Shown here one piece after another: positions 39,291 to 44,029 of a stretch of 44,029 bases of DNA; positions within the stretch are counted from its first letter, which is position 1; the number at the start of each line of letters is the position of its first letter. Source of the stretch: Salinispora fenicalii. Lineage in GTDB: Bacteria > Actinomycetota > Actinomycetes > Mycobacteriales > Micromonosporaceae. The translations under genes were made by a program, and so were the position numbers. The notes beneath the pieces are model-generated. The model made no database searches and was not told where the DNA came from. It saw only the letters and a list, made by a program, of their open reading frames with translations. Where the stretch lies: the NCBI RefSeq assembly GCF_000514815.1, contig NZ_AZWQ01000034.1, positions 542-44,570 of the forward strand. The letters are read 5' to 3'.

Positions 39291-40207
39291 CCGGCACCCG
39301 GCCCGCCGGGCCGAAGTTACCCAGCGTCATCGAAGCCGGCAGCGGTGGCGTGGTCGAGGTGCTGCGGGCCGGCATTCTCACCACTGTCCAGGATCTCGGC
39401 CGGCCCGGCTGGGCACATCTCGGCGTACCGCGCTCCGGTGCCCTCGACCCGAGCGCGCTCCGGCTGGCCAATCGGCTGGTCGGCAACCCGGAGAGCGCCG
39501 CCGGTCTGGAGGTCACCCTGACTGGGTGTGAGCTGCGGTTTCGTCGCGCCACCACGGTCGCGGTCACCGGGGCGGACGCTCCCGTCCACGTCGGTGAGCG
39601 TCCCGGCGACGTGGGACGACCGCTCGCGGTACCGGCAGGCGCGGTGGTACGGGTCGGTCCGCCCCGCACCGGTCTGCGGTCCTGGCTCGCCGTCGCCGGC
39701 GGGATCGCCGTCGACCCGGTGCTCGGCAGCCGGGCCACGGACACCCTCTCCGGGCTCGGCCCACCCCCGCTGCACGACGGCGACCGGCTCCCCGTGGGTG
39801 CCCCGGCCGGGCCGCCCGCTCCGGTGGATGTCACCGCGACCGTGCCGGCCCCGGACGAGGTACGGCTGGCGCTGTGCCTCGGCCCACGCGCCGACTGGTT
39901 CACCCCACCCGCACTCGACCTGCTGTTCGGCACGGCCTACACCCTCACCCCGGTCAGCAACCGCGTCGGCGCTCGCCTCTCCGGGGCGCCGCTACCTCGC
40001 GCGGTGTCGGGGGAACTGCCCAGCGAGGGCGTCGTACTCGGTGCGGTGCAGGTGCCGGCGGACGGCCAACCCCTGATCTTCCTCGCCGATCACCCGACCA
40101 CCGGTGGGTATCCGGTTGTCGGGGTGGTGGTTGACGTGACCCCGCTTGCGCAGGCCCGGCCAGGGACTACGGTGAGGTTCTATGGACCTCAACGCGGACC
40201 TCGGTGA
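39287..40207 (+). CDS. pxpC: 5-oxoprolinase subunit PxpC (AHS2/biotin-dependent carboxyltransferase-like)
   Basis: 306 aa. Opens with a nonconserved 17-residue stretch, then VVEVLRAGILTTVQDLGRPGWAHLGVPRSGALDP, the AHS2 hallmark. Other blocks: NRLVGNPESAAGLEVTL, RVGPPRTGLRSWLAVAGGI and FLADHPTTGGYPVVGVV. Forms the PxpBC complex that activates or phosphorylates 5-oxoproline for PxpA. Start overlaps pxpB by 4 nt; its 3' end overlaps pxpA by 26 nt. Confidence 0.94.
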   Translation: MTGTRPAGPKLPSVIEAGSGGVVEVLRAGILTTVQDLGRPGWAHLGVPRSGALDPSALRLANRLVGNPESAAGLEVTLTGCELRFRRATTVAVTGADAPVHVGERPGDVGRPLAVPAGAVVRVGPPRTGLRSWLAVAGGIAVDPVLGSRATDTLSGLGPPPLHDGDRLPVGAPAGPPAPVDVTATVPAPDEVRLALCLGPRADWFTPPALDLLFGTAYTLTPVSNRVGARLSGAPLPRAVSGELPSEGVVLGAVQVPADGQPLIFLADHPTTGGYPVVGVVVDVTPLAQARPGTTVRFYGPQRGPR

Positions 40208-40949
40208 GGGCCTCGGCGTCTGGCGGCTCGGCGACGATGCCGCGCTGCTGGACCTGGTCACCTCCGCCAACATCGCCTGCGGCTTCCATGCGGGCGACGC
40301 CGTAACCATGCGCCGGGTCTGCGCCGGGGCCGCCGAGCGGGGAGTCATGGTCGGCGCCCAGGTCAGCTACCGGGACCTGGTCGGATTCGGCCGTCGGCAC
40401 ATCGCGTACGAGTTCGCCGAGCTGCGTGACGAGGTCATCTACCAGCTCGGCGCGCTCGACGGGTTCTGCCGGGTCGCCGGGACGCGGGTCCGCTACCTCA
40501 AGCCGCACGGCGCGCTCTACCACGCCGTCACCCACGACGAGTCCCAGGCGGCGGCGGTGGTCGCCGCGGTCGCCGAGTACGACGCCCAGCTCTCCCTGCT
40601 CTGCCCGTCCGGCTCGGTGCTCGCCCAGCTCGCGAACGGTGCCGGGCTGCGGGCGGTCAGCGAGGGCTTCGCCGACCGGGGCTACCAGCCCAACGGCCGG
40701 CTGGTGCCTCGGGGCGCCCCGGACGCGCTGGTCACCGACGCGGAGCAGATGGCCCAGCAGGCCCTCCAGATGGCCACCGAGCAGGCGGTGGTGGCGGTCG
40801 ACGGCACCGTTATTCCCTGCCCGGTCCAGTCGATCTGCCTGCACGGCGACACCCCCGGTGCGGTGCGCTGCGCCGAGTTGATCCGCGCCGTGTTGGTTGA
40901 CGCGGGGGTCCCGCTCGCCCCGTTCGCGGGAAGTGTGGGGCGGGCGTAA
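40182..40949 (+). CDS. pxpA: 5-oxoprolinase subunit PxpA (LamB/YcsF family)
   Basis: 255 aa TIM-barrel-like hydrolase. Family residues: MDLNADLGEGLG at the start, IACGFHAGD, VSYRDLVGFGRR, RYLKPHGALYHAV and SICLHGDTPGAV near the C terminus. It completes the PxpABC 5-oxoprolinase. Start ATG lies inside the pxpC end (26-nt overlap), and the MDLNADLGEG beginning fixes it. Operon order here is pxpB-pxpC-pxpA; a pxpA-first order is common elsewhere. Confidence 0.95.
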   Translation: MDLNADLGEGLGVWRLGDDAALLDLVTSANIACGFHAGDAVTMRRVCAGAAERGVMVGAQVSYRDLVGFGRRHIAYEFAELRDEVIYQLGALDGFCRVAGTRVRYLKPHGALYHAVTHDESQAAAVVAAVAEYDAQLSLLCPSGSVLAQLANGAGLRAVSEGFADRGYQPNGRLVPRGAPDALVTDAEQMAQQALQMATEQAVVAVDGTVIPCPVQSICLHGDTPGAVRCAELIRAVLVDAGVPLAPFAGSVGRA

Positions 40950-40969
40950 CAGCGTCGCGGGACCCCGTG

Positions 40970-41069
40970 CCGGCTCAGGCGTGGGACCTGCCGGCTCAGG
41001 CGTGGGACCTGCCGGTTCAGGCGTGGGACCTGCCGGTTCAGGCGTGGGGCCCCGCGCCGGCTCAGGCGT
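40970..41069. repeat. 21-nt tandem repeat, about 4.6 copies
   Basis: CCGGCTCAGGCGTGGGACCTG units at 40970, 40991, 41012 and 41033 (last diverging), with a partial fifth at 41057. Lies between convergent pxpA and the thioredoxin/NHL gene and includes the latter's stop codon. Confidence 0.92.
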
Positions 41070-42900
41070 CCATGCCGCGTAGCACCAGCGGGAGGCGGTC
41101 GGGGCCGTCGTCGACCACCCAGATCGGTACGCCCCAGTCCTGCCGGGTCAGGTGGCACGCGGCGTGCGCCACGTCGGCGTCGCAGGTCGCCGCCTGGGCG
41201 GTCACCTGGAGCACCCCCTCGGGGACCGAATCGTTGATCACCAGCTGGCGGGACAGCTCGGTGCCGGTGCCCGCGCCGGCCAGCAGCAGCTCCGGCGGGG
41301 ACGCGGTGACCACCAGCCGGGTGGACGGCCCGTAGCTGTCGTCGAGCTTCTGACCGGGCGCCGGGGTGAAGATGACTTCCAGGGTCACCTCGCCGGCGCG
41401 TAGTTCGGTCGGTCTCCGCTCGGTGCGGTGCCGGGGGCCGTTGACCGTGCTGGCTCCGGCGGCGGTGAGCGCGCCCGGCGCGAGTCGGGTCAGCCGGTGG
41501 GCGGCGGACTCCACGACCAGCACCCCGCCGTCCGGGGTGAGCAGCAGGTCGCTCGGCTCGGCGAGCCCGTCGGCGACCGTGCCGACCGAGTCCGACTCCG
41601 GGTCGTAGCGGCGGACCGCCCCGTTGTACGTGTCGGCGATCAGCACCGATCCGTCCGGCAGCGCGCAGACCCCCAGCGGATGCTGGAGTAGCGCCTGTGC
41701 GGCTGGCCCGTCCACGTGCCCGAACTCGAAGAGCCCCTGCCCGACCGCGGTGTGCAGGGTGCCGTTCTCGACGTAGCGGACCGCGCTGGTCTCGCTGTCG
41801 GCCACCCAGAGTCGGCTGCCGTCGGTGGAGACCGACAGGCCGGAGGGCTGGGCCAGCCACGCCTCGGCCAGCGGGCCGTCCTTGCGGGCCTCGACAGTGC
41901 TGCCCGCGTACATGCCCGCGGTGCGTTTCACCGGGTCGAACCACCAGAGCTGGTGGATGCCGGCCATGGCGATCACCAGGCGGCCGTCGTACCAGGCCAG
42001 GTCCCAGGGAGAGGAGAGGTCGACCGAGAGGGCGTCGTGGGCGTGGTCATCCACGGTGGAACGCCACTGCCGGCCGGTGCCGGCCACGGTGACCACTTCG
42101 CCGGTGTCGAGGCGTACGCCGCGCAGCAAGTGGTTGACGGTGTCCGCGACGACCAGGTCGTAGCCGACCAGCCGGGAGACGTTAGCTGGGAGGAGGCAGA
42201 GTCCCTGCGGCTCGGCGAAGGTGGCCGCCGTGGCCGGCCCGTCGGCTCGGCCGCGCGCGCCGGTGCCGATCCGGCGGAGCAGCGTCTCGCCGTCCGGGGC
42301 CAGCTCCGCGAGGGAGTGCCGGGCCGAGTCCGACACCAGCAGGTTCCCGTTTTCGAGTACGACGCCTTTGCCGGGGAAGCGCAGCGTGGTCTCCGGCTCG
42401 GCGGGGGGCACGTACGGGCCGTCGCCCCGGTGCAGGGTGCCCTTGGCCTCGTGGGTGGCGATCAGGTCGTCCACGAGCCGGACCAGGCCCTCGGCGTGTC
42501 CCTCACCGGCCATCGTGGCCACGACGTACCCCTCGGGGTCGATCACGGCCAGGGTCGGCCAGGCCCGGGCGGCGTACTGCTGCCACATGTTCAGGTCGGG
42601 GTCGTCGAGTACCGCGTGGTGCACGCCGTACCGTTCAACGGCGTCGGCCAGGGCGTCCGGGTCCTTTTCGTGTTCGAACTTGGGCGAGTGCACGCCGATG
42701 ACCACGAGTACGTCGGCGTACTTCTGCTCGATGGGGCGTAGCTCATCGAGCACGTGCAGGCAGTTGATGCAGCAGAAGGTCCAGAAGTCGAGGACGGTTA
42801 TTCGGCCCCGAAGGTCGGCCAGGGTCAGGTCTCGTCCGCCGGTGTTCAGCCAGCGACGGCCCTTCAGCTCGGGTGCTCGGACGCGAGGCGCGGTAGCCAT
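41062..42900 (-). CDS. Thioredoxin-like/NHL-repeat protein
   Basis: 612 aa. N-terminal TlpA/thioredoxin-like domain (about 8-155) with the redox motif in FWTFCCINCLHVLDEL (CxxC) and RAWPTLAVIDPEGYVV, followed by an NHL-type beta-propeller (about 170-480; repeats ending LLVSDSARHSLAEL, LVVADTVNHLLRG, LWVADSETSAVRYV, VLIADTYNGAVRRYD) and a C-terminal beta domain. Same architecture as vertebrate NHLRC2. No signal peptide, so cytoplasmic. ATG 42900 has GGGAGGG 7 nt upstream; the frame extends far beyond but without conservation. Function in bacteria unknown. Confidence 0.9.
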   Translation of the reverse strand: MATAPRVRAPELKGRRWLNTGGRDLTLADLRGRITVLDFWTFCCINCLHVLDELRPIEQKYADVLVVIGVHSPKFEHEKDPDALADAVERYGVHHAVLDDPDLNMWQQYAARAWPTLAVIDPEGYVVATMAGEGHAEGLVRLVDDLIATHEAKGTLHRGDGPYVPPAEPETTLRFPGKGVVLENGNLLVSDSARHSLAELAPDGETLLRRIGTGARGRADGPATAATFAEPQGLCLLPANVSRLVGYDLVVADTVNHLLRGVRLDTGEVVTVAGTGRQWRSTVDDHAHDALSVDLSSPWDLAWYDGRLVIAMAGIHQLWWFDPVKRTAGMYAGSTVEARKDGPLAEAWLAQPSGLSVSTDGSRLWVADSETSAVRYVENGTLHTAVGQGLFEFGHVDGPAAQALLQHPLGVCALPDGSVLIADTYNGAVRRYDPESDSVGTVADGLAEPSDLLLTPDGGVLVVESAAHRLTRLAPGALTAAGASTVNGPRHRTERRPTELRAGEVTLEVIFTPAPGQKLDDSYGPSTRLVVTASPPELLLAGAGTGTELSRQLVINDSVPEGVLQVTAQAATCDADVAHAACHLTRQDWGVPIWVVDDGPDRLPLVLRGMDA

Positions 42901-43050
42901 GGGGCAACCCTCCCACGACGGCGACGCAGGTGGGCCCGTGGATGAGCCAACGTGACGCGGAAAACGACGCGGGCGCCCCTGGGTTGACAATCTCCCCGCG
43001 AGGCCGAAACGTGCCGGCTGCCGGGCTTCCGTTTGCCGAGAAGGGGAGAC

Positions 43051-43557
43051 ATGGTGCCCCCGTATGCCGCCGCGACCGCCCGAGGGTCGTTCAACGTGAC
43101 CAGTCTTGTCATCGCCATGACCGCGACCGTGATTACCTTTGCTGTGGGAATTGTTCCGGTGCCAGCCCACATCACCGTAGAAAGTTGTTATGTAACATAT
43201 GACCGTTTGGAGCGGATGCATAGTCGCTGTGCTGGTCAGTGGGAGCGGTTTGGAGTAGACAATTCCGGGTCGGTCTACGGTGTTCCCGTGGGGAGTCGCT
43301 GGCGCGCGTTAGACGGTCCTGACGATAACTATGAATGGGAGGTGGTGATTCCCGAATCCTCGCGTAGCTACGATGGGATAACCCTGTTCCGATATGGTTG
43401 GGTTACGCCGAAATACGCTCAGGTTCTGTTGGCGGTTGCTGTTTGGGTTGTTGTTGCATTTCTCTATGTAATTGTGGTTGGAAGGCTGCTGCGATTCGCC
43501 CGGAGTAGGCTAACCGGGGCCGCGGAGGGGCCTCCTGGTCGCCAGCCAGCAGCCTGA
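43051..43557 (+). CDS. Hypothetical two-helix membrane protein
   Basis: 168 aa. Helix 1 (about 15-37, VTSLVIAMTATVITFAVGIVPV), an outside-like domain of about 85 residues with two Cys (ESC, SRC), helix 2 (about 127-150) and a basic/Pro tail. No family recognised. Codon use is unusually AT-rich for this genome (TAT, GTT, GAT frequent), suggesting recent transfer. GGGGAG lies 2 nt before ATG 43051; GTG 43054 would have better spacing and is an alternative. Confidence 0.6.
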   Translation: MVPPYAAATARGSFNVTSLVIAMTATVITFAVGIVPVPAHITVESCYVTYDRLERMHSRCAGQWERFGVDNSGSVYGVPVGSRWRALDGPDDNYEWEVVIPESSRSYDGITLFRYGWVTPKYAQVLLAVAVWVVVAFLYVIVVGRLLRFARSRLTGAAEGPPGRQPAA

Positions 43558-43606
43558 TGGTTGCTAGCAACTGATATCCGGGTCGGTGAATTCCGGATTG
43601 CGGTGC

Positions 43607-44026
43607 TCAGCAGCCAGACCGCCGGAATGGCCCCCAGGCGACGAATCGGTTGAATAGTTCGCGGGGGTTTGGTCCGTCGTGGGGGTTGAGGTGGTAGAGG
43701 TCGTGCATGGCTTCGTAGAGGAGTCCGGCGAGGTAGATGGATAGGCTTGGTTGTCGGGTTTCGTATTGGGTTTTGAGGAGGAGGCGGGCTTCGGCGCAGG
43801 GCCAGGGGTGGCCGCAGGCGCGGCAGGTCCAGGTGGGTCGTAGGGGTGTGTGGGGTGGTCGGTTTCCTGTTCGGTGGTGGGGGTGTTGGGGGTGGGGGCC
43901 GAGTCGTGGTTGGGGGAGGTGGTGGGGGTTCACCAGTGGCCTCCGTTGGCGCGCCATTGTTGGGTGGGGGTGAGCCAGCCGACGCGTCCGGGTTGGGGGT
44001 CGGCGAGGGTTGGTTGGGTCATCCAC
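43607..44026 (-). CDS. Small CxxC protein, possibly continuing past the window
   Basis: Up to 139 aa from a GTG 3 nt before the edge; true start may be ATG 43957 or outside. N-terminal half is Pro/His/Arg-rich low complexity; then PLRPTWTCRACGHPWPCAEARLLL and SIYLAGLLYEAMHDLYHL ... ELFNRFVAWG. The CRAC...WPC cluster could bind zinc. I recall similar short proteins in Micromonosporaceae beside regulator genes, of unknown function. DNA is strongly G/T-skewed on the plus strand. Confidence 0.55.
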   Translation of the reverse strand: MDDPTNPRRPPTRTRRLAHPHPTMARQRRPLVNPHHLPQPRLGPHPQHPHHRTGNRPPHTPLRPTWTCRACGHPWPCAEARLLLKTQYETRQPSLSIYLAGLLYEAMHDLYHLNPHDGPNPRELFNRFVAWGPFRRSGC

Positions 44027-44029
44027 GTG

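Noticed and set aside
40970..41069. CRISPR-like array
   Set aside because: Units are contiguous tandem repeats with no variable spacers and no cas genes.

Overview
The window is GC-rich actinobacterial chromosome. Gene content and order (fhaA-fhaB-pstP-rodA-pbpA-pknA-pknB, then convergent pabA/trpG, class E sortase, DUF881 and crgA) match the cell-growth cluster that lies near oriC in Actinobacteria. Protein style, together with the etfD, dcd and pxp neighbours, suggests a Micromonosporaceae member (Micromonospora/Salinispora type). This is inference from remembered gene families; no database was searched. dnaA and oriC are not in the window.

Layout. 1-340: the 3' end of a subtilisin-type protease with a broken C-terminal domain, closed by a strong hairpin. 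356-2420 (minus): a GT26 glycosyltransferase translationally coupled to an NAD-dependent sugar epimerase, then tRNA-Leu(CAG). 2673-11680 (plus): a tightly packed operon, mostly with ATGA/GTGA overlaps, for phospho-signalling control of cell-wall synthesis: two FHA proteins, the PP2C phosphatase, a SEDS glycosyltransferase, its partner class B PBP, and the kinases PknA and PknB (three PASTA domains). 11784-15086 (minus): DUF881, class E sortase, small membrane protein and PabA/TrpG. 15275-19374 (plus): crgA, an EtfD-like membrane Fe-S oxidoreductase and a secreted NlpC/P60 hydrolase. 19549-21807: dcd, a PPOX-family gene behind a perfect LexA box, and a secreted M43 metalloprotease.

22102-27946 is the accessory part. 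A tRNA-Gly(CCC) gene carries a 44-nt 3' end that recurs at 23920-23963. Between the two copies lie a doubly broken tyrosine integrase, one intact small cargo gene and short arm-like repeats: a small, dead tRNA-targeted integrative element. Beyond it are two alpha/beta hydrolases, a small hypothetical gene, and decaying pieces of a nuclease-like gene, a VOC-family gene and an unknown gene.

27947-44029 returns to mostly ordinary chromosome: GNAT acetyltransferase, luciferase-like oxidoreductase, phosphoribosyltransferase, RlpA-like wall protein, SpoIIE-type phosphatase, FadE5-like acyl-CoA dehydrogenase, DUF6458, SixA-like phosphatase, a divergent GlxA-regulator/DJ-1 pair, hemolysin III, the 5-oxoprolinase operon pxpBCA, a thioredoxin/NHL protein, a membrane protein and a CxxC small protein in strongly G/T-skewed DNA at the right end.

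The most useful observations are: (i) the decayed tRNA-Gly element; (ii) near-identical 16-bp palindromes upstream of etfD and fadE5, 16.5 kb apart, which would tie acyl-CoA dehydrogenation to its electron acceptor in one regulon; (iii) a perfect LexA box over a leaderless promoter of a PPOX-family gene; (iv) repeated TANNNT-6/7 nt-start-codon architecture showing that many genes here are probably leaderless. I see no convincing wholly new multi-gene system.
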